A stretch of 64,000 nt of DNA, from assembly GCF_014851865.1 (NCBI RefSeq), contig NZ_JACVAM010000003.1:186001-250000 (forward strand). The letters are read 5' to 3'. Both the position numbers and the translations under genes were made by a program. Shown here in pieces: positions 47,811 through 59,136 of the stretch (positions within the stretch are counted from its first letter, which is position 1; each line of letters opens with the position of its first letter). The notes beneath the pieces are model-generated. The model made no database searches. It had not been told where the DNA came from and saw only the letters and a program-made list of their open reading frames with translations. Source of the stretch: Pseudomonas sp. PDM16 (GTDB lineage Bacteria > Pseudomonadota > Gammaproteobacteria > Pseudomonadales > Pseudomonadaceae).

Positions 47811-50800
47811 TCAGTCGACCCAGACGCGGGCGTTGCGGAACATGCGCAGCCAGCCGCCGTCTTCCTGCCACTCATCCGGGCGCCAGGAGTTCTGCACGGC
47901 GCGGAACACCCGCTCCGGGTGCGGCATCATGATGGTCACGCGGCCGTCGCGGCTGCACAGACCAGTGATACCGCGCGGAGAGCCGTTCGGGTTAGCCGGA
48001 TAGGTCTCGGTAACCTTGCCGTTGTTATCGATAAAGCGCAGGGCAACGGTGCCGGACAGGTCCGACTCCAGCAGCGCCTCTTCGCTCTCAAACTCGGCAT
48101 GGCCTTCGCCGTGGGCGATGGCGATCGGCATGCGCGAACCGGCCATGCCCTGCAGGAAGATAGACGCCGACTCCTGCACCTGGACCATGGCCACGCGGGC
48201 CTCGAACTGCTCCGAGCGGTTGCGCACGAAGTGCGGCCAGAACTCGGTGCCCGGGATCAGCTCGTGCAGGTTGCTCATCATCTGGCAACCGTTGCACACG
48301 CCTAGGGCGAAGCTGTCCTTGCGCGCGAAGAAGGCGGCGAAGCCATCGCGGGCGCGGCTGTTGAACAGCACCGACTTGGCCCAGCCTTCACCGGCGCCGA
48401 GCACGTCACCGTAGGAGAAACCGCCGCAGGCCACCAGGCCCTTGAACTGCTCCAGGCTGACCCGGCCGGAGAGGATGTCGCTCATGTGCACATCGATGGC
48501 GCTGAAGCCGGCGCGGTCGAAGGCCGCAGCCATTTCCACCTGGCCGTTGACGCCTTGCTCGCGCAGTACCGCCACCTGTGGACGCACACCCTTCTTGATG
48601 TAGGGCGCGGCGATGTCCTGGTTGACGTCGAAGGACAGCTTGGTCGACAGGCCCGGGTTGTCCTCGTCGAGGATCAGGTCGAATTCCTGCTCGGCACACT
48701 GGGCGTTGTCGCGCAGGCGCTGGATCTGGAAGCTGGTCTCGGCCCACTGGCGCTGCAGCATGCGGCGCTCGCCGCCGAACACCGGCTCGCCGTTGAAGCT
48801 GATGGCCACGTCGCTGCCGTTGACCGGCTGGCCGATCACCGCCACGCAATCGTCGAGACCAGCGGCGCTGAACTGGGCGAGGATTTCCGGAGTGGCGTCC
48901 TGGCGCACCTGGATCACCGCACCCAGTTCCTCGTTGAACAGCACGGCGGCCAGTTCGGAGGCGTCGTCGGCCAGGGAGTCGAGGAACAGGTTGAGGCCGC
49001 AGTGGCCGGCGAAGGCCATTTCCAGGGCGGTGGTCAGCAGGCCACCATCGGAGCGGTCGTGGTAGGCCAGGATGTGGCCGTCGGCATTGAGGCCCTGGAT
49101 CACGGCGAAGAAGGCCTTGAGGTCTTCGGCGTCGTCGACGTCCGGCACGCTCTGGCCGATCTGTGCGTAGGTCTGCGCCAGGATCGAACCGCCCATGCGG
49201 TTCTGGCCGCGGCCGAGGTCGATCAGGATCAGATCGGTCTCGCCCTTGTCCAGACGCAGCTGCGGGGTCAGGGTCTGGCGGATGTCGGCGACCGGAGCGA
49301 AGCCGGTGATCACCAGCGACAGCGGCGAAGTCACGCTCTTGTCGACGCCCTCGTCCTGCCAGCGGGTTTTCATGGACATGGAGTCCTTGCCCACCGGGAT
49401 GGTGATGCCGAGCGCCGGGCACAGCTCCATGCCGACCGCTTTCACGGTGTCGTACAGGCGCGCGTCTTCACCCGGGTGGCCGGCAGCAGCCATCCAGTTG
49501 GCGGACAGCTTGATATCGGACATCTTCTCGATGCGCGAGGCAGCCAGGTTGGTAATGGTCTCGCCGACAGCCATGCGGCCCGAGGCCGGGGCATCGAGCA
49601 GGGCCAGCGGCGTGCGCTCGCCCATGGCCATGGCTTCACCGGTGTAGACGTCGAAGCTGGTGGCGGTCACGGCGCAGTCGGCCACCGGCACCTGCCACGG
49701 GCCGACCATCTGGTCGCGGGCAACCAGGCCGGTGATGGTGCGGTCGCCGATGGTGATCAGGAAGCTCTTGCTGGCCACGGCCGGGTGGCGCAACACGCGG
49801 CTCACGGCCTCGCCGATGTCGACGCAGGAAGCGGCGAAATCATCGCCCTGCTCCGCCTCGCGCTGCACGCTGCGATGCATGCGCGGCGGCTTGCCGAGCA
49901 GCACTTCCAGCGGCATGTCCACCGGCTTGTTGCCGAAGTGGCTGTCGGACACGGTCAGATGCGGCTCGGCGATGGCCTCGCCGACCACGGCGAACGGGCA
50001 GCGCTCGCGCTCGCAGATAGCCTTGAAACGCTCGAAGTCGGCGGCGTCCACGCTCATCACGTAGCGTTCCTGGGACTCGTTGCACCAGATTTCGTGCGGG
50101 GCCATGCCCGGCTCGTCGTTCGGCACCGCACGCAGCTCGAAGCGACCACCACGGCCGCCGTCGTTGATCAGTTCCGGCAGGGCGTTGGAGATACCGCCGG
50201 CACCGACGTCGTGGATGAACTTGATCGGGTTCTCGGCGCCCAGCTGCCAGCAGCGGTCGATGACTTCCTGGCAGCGACGCTCCATTTCCGGGTTGTCGCG
50301 CTGCACCGAGGCGAAGTCCAGGTCGGCGGAGCTGGCACCGGTGGCCATGGAGGAAGCGGCGCCGCCGCCCAGGCCGATGAGCATGGCCGGGCCGCCGAGT
50401 ACGATCAGCTTGGCGCCAACCGAGATCTCGCCCTTCTGCACATGGTCTTCACGGATGTTGCCCATGCCGCCGGCCAGCATGATCGGCTTGTGGTAGCCGC
50501 GCACTTCCTCACCGCGCGGGCTCTGCACCGCCTGCTCGAAGGTACGGAAGTAGCCGTTCAGCGCGGGACGGCCGAATTCGTTGTTGAACGCGGCACCGCC
50601 CAGCGGACCTTCGATCATGATGTCCAGCGCGGTAACGATGCGCTCGGGCTTGCCGTAGGGCTTCTCCCAGGGCTGCTGGAAACCGGGGATGTTCAAGTTG
50701 GACACGCTGAAACCGGTCAGGCCAGCCTTGGGCTTGGCGCCACGGCCGGTAGCGCCTTCGTCGCGGATCTCGCCACCGGAGCCGGTGGAGGCGCCAGGGA

Positions 50801-51707
50801 ACGGGGCGATGGCGGTCGGGTGGTTGTGGGTTTCCACCTTCATCAGGATATGCACCGGCTCGACGGTGGCGCCGTACTCACGGGTATCCGGATTGGGGAA
50901 GAAGCGCCCGGCAACGTTGCCGACGATGACCGAGGCGTTGTCCTTATAGGCGGACAGCACGCCGTCGCTGTGCATCTGGTAGGTGTTCTTGATCATGCCG
51001 AACAGGGACTTGTCCTGGCTCTCGCCGTCTATGTCCCAGCTGGCGTTGAAGATCTTGTGGCGGCAATGCTCGGAGTTGGCCTGGGCGAACATCATCAGTT
51101 CGACGTCATGCGGGTTGCGGCCCAGCTCGGTGAAGTTCTTCGCCAGATAGTCGATCTCGTCCTCGGCCAGGGCCAGGCCCAGCTGCACGTTGGCCTGCTC
51201 CAGAGCGGCGCGACCACCACCAAGCAGGTCCACGGCGGTCAGCGGCCTGGGCTGGGCGTGACTGAACAGGCCGGCGGCCTCCTCCAGAGTGCCTAGCACC
51301 AGCTGGGTCATGCGGTCGTGCAGCACGGCGGCGACGGCCTGGTGATCGGCAGCGGACAGTTCACCGCTGACGTAGTAGGCAATGCCGCGCTCCAGGCGCT
51401 CGATCTTGGCCAGGCCGCAGTTGCGCGCGATGTCGCTGGCCTTGCTCGACCAGGGCGAGATGGTGCCGAAGCGCGGAATGGTCAGGAACAGTTTGCCGGC
51501 AGGCTCCTGCACCGGCACGCTCGGGCCGTACTTCAACAGCCGGGCCAGTACCTGCTCTTCATCGGCGGTGAGTACACCGGTCACTTCGGCGAAGTGCGCG
51601 AACTCGGCATACAGACCGGTCACGGCGGGAACCTTGGCAGTCAGTTGCGAAAGCAGTTTGCCGTGACGGAAGGCGGAAAGAGCGGGCGCGCCGCGCAGGA
51701 TCAACAT
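47811..51707 (-). CDS. purL: Phosphoribosylformylglycinamidine synthase (large form)
   Basis: PurL converts FGAR to FGAM with glutamine in purine synthesis. Start at 51707 ([20 protein letters not shown]) gives 1298 residues, the usual proteobacterial size. Order: N-terminal PurS-like domain, synthase half with [20 protein letters not shown] and [10 protein letters not shown], second synthase half, and a C-terminal glutaminase ([20 protein letters not shown]) with the active Cys in [14 protein letters not shown] and His/Glu in [10 protein letters not shown]. No frameshift seen. The antisense strand shows long open frames without homology. Confidence 0.98.
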   Translation of the reverse strand: MLILRGAPALSAFRHGKLLSQLTAKVPAVTGLYAEFAHFAEVTGVLTADEEQVLARLLKYGPSVPVQEPAGKLFLTIPRFGTISPWSSKASDIARNCGLAKIERLERGIAYYVSGELSAADHQAVAAVLHDRMTQLVLGTLEEAAGLFSHAQPRPLTAVDLLGGGRAALEQANVQLGLALAEDEIDYLAKNFTELGRNPHDVELMMFAQANSEHCRHKIFNASWDIDGESQDKSLFGMIKNTYQMHSDGVLSAYKDNASVIVGNVAGRFFPNPDTREYGATVEPVHILMKVETHNHPTAIAPFPGASTGSGGEIRDEGATGRGAKPKAGLTGFSVSNLNIPGFQQPWEKPYGKPERIVTALDIMIEGPLGGAAFNNEFGRPALNGYFRTFEQAVQSPRGEEVRGYHKPIMLAGGMGNIREDHVQKGEISVGAKLIVLGGPAMLIGLGGGAASSMATGASSADLDFASVQRDNPEMERRCQEVIDRCWQLGAENPIKFIHDVGAGGISNALPELINDGGRGGRFELRAVPNDEPGMAPHEIWCNESQERYVMSVDAADFERFKAICERERCPFAVVGEAIAEPHLTVSDSHFGNKPVDMPLEVLLGKPPRMHRSVQREAEQGDDFAASCVDIGEAVSRVLRHPAVASKSFLITIGDRTITGLVARDQMVGPWQVPVADCAVTATSFDVYTGEAMAMGERTPLALLDAPASGRMAVGETITNLAASRIEKMSDIKLSANWMAAAGHPGEDARLYDTVKAVGMELCPALGITIPVGKDSMSMKTRWQDEGVDKSVTSPLSLVITGFAPVADIRQTLTPQLRLDKGETDLILIDLGRGQNRMGGSILAQTYAQIGQSVPDVDDAEDLKAFFAVIQGLNADGHILAYHDRSDGGLLTTALEMAFAGHCGLNLFLDSLADDASELAAVLFNEELGAVIQVRQDATPEILAQFSAAGLDDCVAVIGQPVNGSDVAISFNGEPVFGGERRMLQRQWAETSFQIQRLRDNAQCAEQEFDLILDEDNPGLSTKLSFDVNQDIAAPYIKKGVRPQVAVLREQGVNGQVEMAAAFDRAGFSAIDVHMSDILSGRVSLEQFKGLVACGGFSYGDVLGAGEGWAKSVLFNSRARDGFAAFFARKDSFALGVCNGCQMMSNLHELIPGTEFWPHFVRNRSEQFEARVAMVQVQESASIFLQGMAGSRMPIAIAHGEGHAEFESEEALLESDLSGTVALRFIDNNGKVTETYPANPNGSPRGITGLCSRDGRVTIMMPHPERVFRAVQNSWRPDEWQEDGGWLRMFRNARVWVD

Positions 51708-51789
51708 GGAGAACAGCCTCTGAGAAGGGGTGTACTTCGAACCTGCCACGGGCCCCCGGGAGCAGGTTCTTTGAGGCCGTGCATTCTAG

Positions 51790-53373
<1,584 letters not shown>

Positions 53374-53476
53374 CCCATCCGAAATCTGGCTATGGAGTCA
53401 AACAACCTGAGCGCCTACAATCGCCCGCTCATGCCGTCGGCACCTTCGAGCCGCAGCCAGAACACAGGGATTTTTC

Positions 53477-53824
53477 GTGTCGGCTTTCTACATTTTCGCC
53501 ACCCTGCTGTGCGTCAGTGGTATCGCAGCAGGCCAAATACTCTTCAAACAAGCTGCGCTCAATATCCATGACGCGGCGGATTGGCGGGCATGGGCATTCA
53601 ACGGCGCACTGATTGCCGCCCTGGCGCTTTATGGCGCGACCACGCTGTTCTGGATCTGGATCCTACGCAATGTTCCGCTGCATCTGGCTTACCCGTTCAT
53701 GGGCCTGGCCTTTCTCATGGTGCCGCTTCTTGAATATCTGGTGTTCGGCTCCACCCTCCACCTGCGAACCTTCGTCGGTGGTGGGCTGATTCTGCTCGGA
53801 GTCATCATCGCTGCCTCGGTCTGA
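53477..53824 (+). CDS. Small EamA/SMR-like four-TM protein, putative polyprenyl-phosphate-sugar flippase
   Basis: A 115-residue membrane protein with four hydrophobic segments. The N-terminus ASTLL-type start ends in GIAAGQILFKQAAL, typical of SMR-like transporters; the last half is the EamA-like LHLAYPFMGLAFLMVPLLEY and VGGGLILLGVIIAASV. ArnE/ArnF-type subunits flip undecaprenyl-phosphate sugars. GTG start at 53477. It lies 14 bases before a polyprenyl GT2 gene, so it probably flips that enzyme's lipid-linked sugar (inference). 103 bases after mltF. Confidence 0.8.
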   Translation: MSAFYIFATLLCVSGIAAGQILFKQAALNIHDAADWRAWAFNGALIAALALYGATTLFWIWILRNVPLHLAYPFMGLAFLMVPLLEYLVFGSTLHLRTFVGGGLILLGVIIAASV

Positions 53825-53838
53825 AGGAACAGACATCC

Positions 53839-54810
53839 ATGAAAGTCGCTGTCGCTATTCCCTGCTACAAGGTCAAAGACCACGTTCTTCAGGTGCTATC
53901 GGAAATCCCTACTTCGGTAACGAAGATCTATGCAGTCGATGACTGCTGCCCGGACGGCAGTGGCGATTTCATCGAAGCGAACTGCCGGGACCCACGCGTA
54001 CAGGTGCTGCGCAACCCGGTCAACCTGGGAGTTGGCGGCGCGGTGGTAACCGGCTATCGCCAGGCCTTGGCGGACGACATGGATATCGTGGTCAAGGTCG
54101 ACGGTGATGGCCAGATGGACCCCAGATTGATCCCCTACTTCGTGCGTCCAATCCGCCAGGGACGTGCCGACTACACCAAGGGCAATCGTTTCTATCGGCA
54201 CGAATCGCTGCGCGGCATGCCACGGGTAAGACTGGTCGGCAACGCGATGTTGTCCTTTCTGACCAAGTTGAGCTGCGGGTACTGGAACGTGATGGACCCC
54301 ACCAACGGCTACACCGCCATCCACTGCCAGGTGCTGCGGGAACTGCCGCTGGACAAACTGGAGACCCGCTACTTCTTCGAGACGGACATGCTGTTCCGCC
54401 TGAATACGACCAGAGCGGTAGTGAAGGACGTACCGATGGATGCGATTTACGCCGATGAAACATCGGGACTGAATGTGCGCAAGGTCCTGCCGGAGTTTGC
54501 GGCCAAGCACCTGTCCCGGCTGTACCGGCGCTATCTCTACAACTACTGGCTGCGCGACTTCAACATCGGCTCGCTGTACAGCATGATGGGGCTTCTATTC
54601 GTCATCGGCGGCACGCTGTTCGGCCTGGATCATTGGCTGACCAGCGACCTCCACGGCGTACCCGCCACCAGCGGGACAGTAATGCTCGCCGGCCTGCCGA
54701 TCCTGATCGGCACACAGCTATTGATAGCGTTTCTCCATCACGACATCAGCAGCACCCCCCAGGAACCTCTCCATCCACAGCTGACACCGCATCTGACGCA
54801 CCCAGAATGA
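53839..54810 (+). CDS. Family 2 glycosyltransferase, polyprenyl-phosphate (GtrB/Dpm1-like)
   Basis: A 323-residue inner-membrane enzyme. The GT-A domain has VAVAIPCYKVKDHVLQVLSE, the NLGVGGAVVTGYRQAL block typical of dolichol/polyprenyl-phosphate glycosyltransferases, and a DGD motif in VVKVDGDGQMDPRL. C-terminal membrane segments near residues 237-262 and 275-302. It would transfer a sugar to undecaprenyl phosphate. Its TGA overlaps the ATG of the next gene by 4 bases. The donor sugar is unknown. Confidence 0.88.
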   Translation: MKVAVAIPCYKVKDHVLQVLSEIPTSVTKIYAVDDCCPDGSGDFIEANCRDPRVQVLRNPVNLGVGGAVVTGYRQALADDMDIVVKVDGDGQMDPRLIPYFVRPIRQGRADYTKGNRFYRHESLRGMPRVRLVGNAMLSFLTKLSCGYWNVMDPTNGYTAIHCQVLRELPLDKLETRYFFETDMLFRLNTTRAVVKDVPMDAIYADETSGLNVRKVLPEFAAKHLSRLYRRYLYNYWLRDFNIGSLYSMMGLLFVIGGTLFGLDHWLTSDLHGVPATSGTVMLAGLPILIGTQLLIAFLHHDISSTPQEPLHPQLTPHLTHPE

Positions 54811-56585
54811 TGACCTCCAAGATCGTCGCAACCCTTAGAGAGAGGCCGCTTTTCTGGCTGCTCGGACTGTTCCTGCCTCTGGCGGTGCAGCAGTGGTTCT
54901 ATCGCTGCTCGCCACTCGTCAGCGCGCTCAACTACGACACCCAGGTGACCTACCTGCCGCTGGCAAGGCGCTTTCTGGAGAACGCCTCGGAGTTGTTCAG
55001 CGACCCGTCCCACTTATTGGTCGCTCCCGGATCTTTCATCTATCTGGCACTGTTCGGCGCCGATGAGAGCCTTGTCATACAAGGCAACCTGGTGCTCAGT
55101 GGAGTCCTGCTGCTGCTCGTCTTCGACGCCCTGAGACGAATTGCCGGCCTCACTGCTGCCACCGCGTCTGCCTGGCTGATAGCACTGTCGCCGCTATTCC
55201 CGCAGGTATTGATTCCACCACTGAGCGAGCCACCCCAACTGCTGTGCCTGGGCGTCTGGCTGTGGTGCTGCGCGCTGATCTGCGAGTCCCCGCAACGCCG
55301 CTGGCCAGTGCTACTGGGAGGCACCGCGCTGCTGCTATCCATCTTGGTCAGGGCTACCTACGTCTACTGGACACTCGCCGCCGTGATTGCCTGCGCCCTG
55401 CTGATTTGGCGGGGCTCACAGACGCTGAAGATCATCGCCCGCCGGCTGCTGGTGCTGCACCTCATTGCCGCGGCCGGCACCGCCGCCTACATCGCGCACA
55501 ACAAGGCGACCTTCGACTACCCGATGATCGCCACCGGCAGCGGAGCAGCCCTTTACTTCGGTATCAATCCGGCGGTGGCGGGCTACGAACCACCTTACTA
55601 CGGCATGCTGCACGATCACTTCCATGTGCTTCACGGAACAGATAGCCATCTGACCATAGAGGGCGACAAGCGCCTGAGTCGGATAGCAAGAGCAGAGCTG
55701 GCGGACATGCCGCTGGGCGTGCTGGCCAACATGCTGGTGCAAAAGGCCGGAGCCACCCTGTTCTTCAGCCAGGCCAAACTCGACCGGAAAGTGTTCAATG
55801 CTCGTGCCTGGCACATCATGCTGGTCGCTCTCGCGCTCTTCGGGCTCTGGGGCTATCGACGCGCCCCCTATCTCTGGATGTTGGGCTGCATTGCGGCTTA
55901 TCAGGTAGCGATCATGACGCTGGCCATGCATGGCACGCGCTATGCCATCGGCTCAATGGAATTGCCTCTGACGCTGCTGGCGGCCTTCGGCATATCCGCC
56001 ATCTGGCAGGCTCGCCCTCGAGCACGCACGCTGAGTGCTGCGGTCGCGCTGGTGCTACTCGGTATAGCCGCCGGTTACCTGCATCAGCGCTACAGCCGCC
56101 CATTGATGCCGGATCTGACTCATGTTCCACACCGGACGATAGCGGCAGCAGAACCCAGTCATATGCAGTGGCAGGGAATGGATGGTGATCCGTTCTCCTC
56201 TGAGGGTGCACGCAGCACGGCAAAGGATGCGTACATCATCTGGGAGAATCTGATGTTCCCCCTGCTGGGTGGCATGCCAATCGTGCAGTTCCAAGGGCAG
56301 CGCTTCGACCAGGACTGCGATGAAGTCGGGCTCGACTATCTGCCGCCGGGAGGCCCTCCCAGGAGCATGCGCATGTTCCTGAACCACATGCGGCCGCCGC
56401 AAACGATCAGCATCGGTACGCTGGAGCTGGATGCGCTCGAACCCCTCGGTGGAACACTGCGCATACGCATCAGTTGTCCGATAGGAACGCAGCTGCAGCT
56501 GGAGGACCTGAAAATCTTTACCGTCACCCGCGGCCCGCACTACCTGCGACAAATAGAACAAGCAGCTAAGGAAAATGCAGACTGA
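54807..56585 (+). CDS. Polytopic GT-C-like membrane glycosyltransferase
   Basis: A 592-residue membrane protein with about ten segments and a hydrophilic C-terminal domain of about 110 residues (after VALVLLGIAAGYLHQRYSRP). After TM1 it has a loop LNYDTQVTYLPLARRFLENA, where Asp and Arg-rich sequence fit the GT-C catalytic loop. Function inferred from context: it would move the sugar from the lipid carrier to an acceptor on the periplasmic side. Start at 54807 overlaps the GT2 gene. Codon use has more ATA/AGA/CTA than neighbours, a hint of transfer. It is convergent with a hypothetical gene. Confidence 0.78.
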   Translation: MMTSKIVATLRERPLFWLLGLFLPLAVQQWFYRCSPLVSALNYDTQVTYLPLARRFLENASELFSDPSHLLVAPGSFIYLALFGADESLVIQGNLVLSGVLLLLVFDALRRIAGLTAATASAWLIALSPLFPQVLIPPLSEPPQLLCLGVWLWCCALICESPQRRWPVLLGGTALLLSILVRATYVYWTLAAVIACALLIWRGSQTLKIIARRLLVLHLIAAAGTAAYIAHNKATFDYPMIATGSGAALYFGINPAVAGYEPPYYGMLHDHFHVLHGTDSHLTIEGDKRLSRIARAELADMPLGVLANMLVQKAGATLFFSQAKLDRKVFNARAWHIMLVALALFGLWGYRRAPYLWMLGCIAAYQVAIMTLAMHGTRYAIGSMELPLTLLAAFGISAIWQARPRARTLSAAVALVLLGIAAGYLHQRYSRPLMPDLTHVPHRTIAAAEPSHMQWQGMDGDPFSSEGARSTAKDAYIIWENLMFPLLGGMPIVQFQGQRFDQDCDEVGLDYLPPGGPPRSMRMFLNHMRPPQTISIGTLELDALEPLGGTLRIRISCPIGTQLQLEDLKIFTVTRGPHYLRQIEQAAKENAD

Positions 56586-56591
56586 CCACCG

Positions 56592-57059
56592 TCAGCGTAC
56601 TTTCTGATTGCCCTTGGCGCAGTGGCTGCGGGAGCGCTCTGCCTCGGGCAGGGCGCGGTAGGCGCCCATGCAGGCGGCCATGCTTTCCATCGACTTCACG
56701 CTCAACCGAGACTGCTCATCGACGCCGATCAGGTAAGGATGATCGTAACGGGCGCGGTCGAACCAGGGGGCGATCTCCTGCTTGCTGGTGACGCAGCGAT
56801 ACTGCATCTGCACGCTGAAGCCTTGCATCTTGTCCCTGCGCAGTATGTGGTGGTACTTCATCCAGTCGCCATCACGCTGCCCCTGCTGAATCGCCTGCCG
56901 GCAGTCATCCAGGGTCGTGATGTCAGGCTCATGCAGAAACAGGCTCTGAGCCAGGGTGGTGTCGTTCACCCCTGCCGAGACCAGCAGGTAGACCTTCTCC
57001 TCGGCAGCCTGGGCGGACAGGCAAGCCAACGCCAACAACGACAACATCCCCTGTTTCAC
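56592..57059 (-). CDS. Exported conserved hypothetical protein
   Basis: A 155-residue protein with a signal peptide (residues 1-18, CLSAQA|AE). The mature part has Cys in LDDCRQAIQQGQRDGDWMKY, VQMQYRCVTSKQEIAPWF and MAACMGAYRALPEAERSRSH, which may form disulfides. No known domain. It lies 66 bases downstream of tadA on the same strand; its end nearly touches the GT-C gene. Confidence 0.78.
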   Translation of the reverse strand: MKQGMLSLLALACLSAQAAEEKVYLLVSAGVNDTTLAQSLFLHEPDITTLDDCRQAIQQGQRDGDWMKYHHILRRDKMQGFSVQMQYRCVTSKQEIAPWFDRARYDHPYLIGVDEQSRLSVKSMESMAACMGAYRALPEAERSRSHCAKGNQKVR

Positions 57060-57125
57060 AGGCAGGTTCTCCGGATCGCGAAATGCGCGCAGCCTAGCAG
57101 CGCGTGAAGCCTGCGCATAGCGCTG

Positions 57126-57602
57126 TCAGGTGCGTCGCGCCTTGAAGAACGTGCTGAGCATCTCACTGCATTCCTCGGCCAGTAACCCGCCCTCGATCAG
57201 CACTCGATGATTGAGGAAATCCTGCGCGAAGAACTGGCCACGACTGACCGCGACACCCGCCTTGGGCTCGGTGGTACCGTAGACCACGCGACTGACGCGC
57301 GAATGTACGATCAGCCCCGCGCACATGCTGCACGGTTCCAGGGTGACGTAGAGCGTGCTGCCAGGTAGACGGTAGTTCTGCACGACCTGAGCGGCGGCGC
57401 GAATGGCGACCATTTCCGCATGGGCACTCGGGTCCGAAGTACTGATGGGGCAATTGAAGCCGCGCCCCACCACCTCGCCACCCTGCACCAGCAGCGCGCC
57501 GACCGGGACCTCCCCGCGCTCGGCCCCTTGGCGAGCGAGCTCCAGAGCCTCGCGCATGAAGCGCTCGTCCTGGCTGCGGTCGATGAACTGCGGCTGGCGC
57601 AT
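57126..57602 (-). CDS. tadA: tRNA-specific adenosine deaminase
   Basis: TadA converts A34 to inosine in tRNA-Arg(ACG). The 158-residue zinc deaminase has the HAE motif at residues 61-63 (His zinc ligand, Glu proton shuttle) and PCSMC at 90-94 (Cys91/Cys94). Start is the ATG at 57602, whose A is the last base of the upstream oxidase stop codon (TGATG). Assignment secure. Confidence 0.97.
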   Translation of the reverse strand: MRQPQFIDRSQDERFMREALELARQGAERGEVPVGALLVQGGEVVGRGFNCPISTSDPSAHAEMVAIRAAAQVVQNYRLPGSTLYVTLEPCSMCAGLIVHSRVSRVVYGTTEPKAGVAVSRGQFFAQDFLNHRVLIEGGLLAEECSEMLSTFFKARRT

Positions 57603-58972
57603 CAAACTACCTCGATGGCGGCCATCAGGCCGGTTTCCATGTGATCAACCACGTGGCAGTGGAACATCCATACCCCGGGATTATCGGCGACGAAGGCGAT
57701 CCGCGCTGTCTCGTTCTTGCCCAGCAGGTAGGTGTCGGTGAAGTACGGCACGATGTCCTTGCGGTCCGAGTCCAGCACCTTGAAGCTCATGCCGTGCAAG
57801 TGGATGGGATGCTGATACTGGGCCATGTTGCGCAGCACGAAGATGTAGTGACCGTCCCTCTTCAGGCTGGCAATAGGACGATCGGCACAGGTCTTGTCAT
57901 TGATGTCCCAGGCCTGGCCGTTGATCTGCCAGTACTTGTAGCTGCCGCCCTTGCTCACGTCACCGGACAGCGCCGCCGCCCACTCGAAGTTGAAGCGGAG
58001 CGTCTCGGCACTCGCCAGATCCGGCTCAGCCACCGGGTTGGCCGGCAACGCCGGCGGCCAATCGCCGGCGACATCAGAGCTGGCCACGCTCTTGATCGTT
58101 GCCAGACGCAGCGGCCCATTTCGCAGTGGCAGCTCTTGTCCCGCCGCCGGCACTTTCAGCGCCAGATCGATGCGCATGCCTGGACCCAGCCAGTAGTCCT
58201 TGCCCAGTGGCCGCGGCTCTATCGGGTTACCGTCCAGCGCGTAGATTCGCGCCTCGCCACCCGGCAGGTTGAGCCGATAGGTGATGGTGTTGTCGACGTT
58301 GATCAGGCGCAGGCGCACCACTTGCCCGGCCGGCAGTTCCAAGGTCGGAGTAGGCTGGCCATTGATGGTCGACAATCGCCCACGGGTACCCTCGCGCGCC
58401 GCCAGTCGTGGCACCAGGAATTCGGTGAAGTCGCCCTGCTCATCCACGTGCCAGGTCTTCAGGCACAGCGTGCGCTCATGGGTGAAACCGGACGGCTCGC
58501 GCTCCTCGACGATAAGCGGCCCGACCAGACCACGCCCCAACTGCTCAGCACTGGAGGTGTGTGGGTGGTACCAGTAGCTGCCGGCATCCGGGCAGATGAA
58601 GTCGTAGTCGAAGTATTCGCCGGGCTTGACCGGCAACTGCGAGACATAGGGCACGCCGTCCATCTCGAGCGGCAGGCGGATGCCGTGCCAGTGGATGGTG
58701 CTGTCCACGTCCAGCTTGTTGATGAAGCGCACCCGCAGTCGCTCGCCTTGGCGGCAGCGCAGCTCCAGGCCGGGCGCCTGGCCGCCATAGGCCCAGGCCG
58801 GGGTCTTGTGACCGGGCACCAGCTCCATGTCGAGCGGCGCGGCGATCAGTTCGTAGTCATGGGTCGCAACGCTCTCCGGGCGGCCCAGCCAGTAGCGCAC
58901 GCTACCGGCGCCAAGACCGACTACCCCGAGACCGGCCAGGCCGGCGAGAACTTGTCTGCGAGTGAAGCTCAT
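57602..58972 (-). CDS. Multicopper oxidase, Tat-exported
   Basis: A 456-residue periplasmic oxidase. A twin-arginine signal lies at the N-terminus (SFTRRQVLAGLAGLGVVGLG). Copper motifs: STIHWHGIRLP, GSYWYHPHTSSAEQ, QHPIHLHGMSF and MFHCHVVDHMETGLMAAIEV, covering types 1, 2 and 3 copper. The CueO Met-rich insert is not evident. Substrate unknown; copper or general periplasmic oxidation is plausible. It shares one base with tadA. Confidence 0.92.
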   Translation of the reverse strand: MSFTRRQVLAGLAGLGVVGLGAGSVRYWLGRPESVATHDYELIAAPLDMELVPGHKTPAWAYGGQAPGLELRCRQGERLRVRFINKLDVDSTIHWHGIRLPLEMDGVPYVSQLPVKPGEYFDYDFICPDAGSYWYHPHTSSAEQLGRGLVGPLIVEEREPSGFTHERTLCLKTWHVDEQGDFTEFLVPRLAAREGTRGRLSTINGQPTPTLELPAGQVVRLRLINVDNTITYRLNLPGGEARIYALDGNPIEPRPLGKDYWLGPGMRIDLALKVPAAGQELPLRNGPLRLATIKSVASSDVAGDWPPALPANPVAEPDLASAETLRFNFEWAAALSGDVSKGGSYKYWQINGQAWDINDKTCADRPIASLKRDGHYIFVLRNMAQYQHPIHLHGMSFKVLDSDRKDIVPYFTDTYLLGKNETARIAFVADNPGVWMFHCHVVDHMETGLMAAIEVV

Positions 58973-59110
58973 GATTCAGGCTCCTGAAGCGGAAACAACA
59001 ACGGCGCTAATCAGGTGTTGGGAGGCGCCTCTGCGGGCACTGCCCCGGAGCGCACGATAGCGCGTCGGGACGGCCGCGGCGGCGGACAATTCGTCGCACC
59101 ATTTATCAGT

Positions 59111-59136
59111 GCCTGCTCACGCTCTTGCGAGCAGGC
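59111..59136 (-). terminator. Terminator-like hairpin after the iron permease
   Basis: GCCTGCTC (59111-59118) pairs with GAGCAGGC (59129-59136), ending one base from the permease stop. The T-tract on the minus strand is weak. Confidence 0.6.

Noticed and set aside
48486..51296. Open frame of 936 codons on the plus strand opposite purL
   Set aside because: It is entirely antisense to purL, has a His/Gln/Val/Gly-rich composition typical of high-GC shadow frames, and contains no domain.
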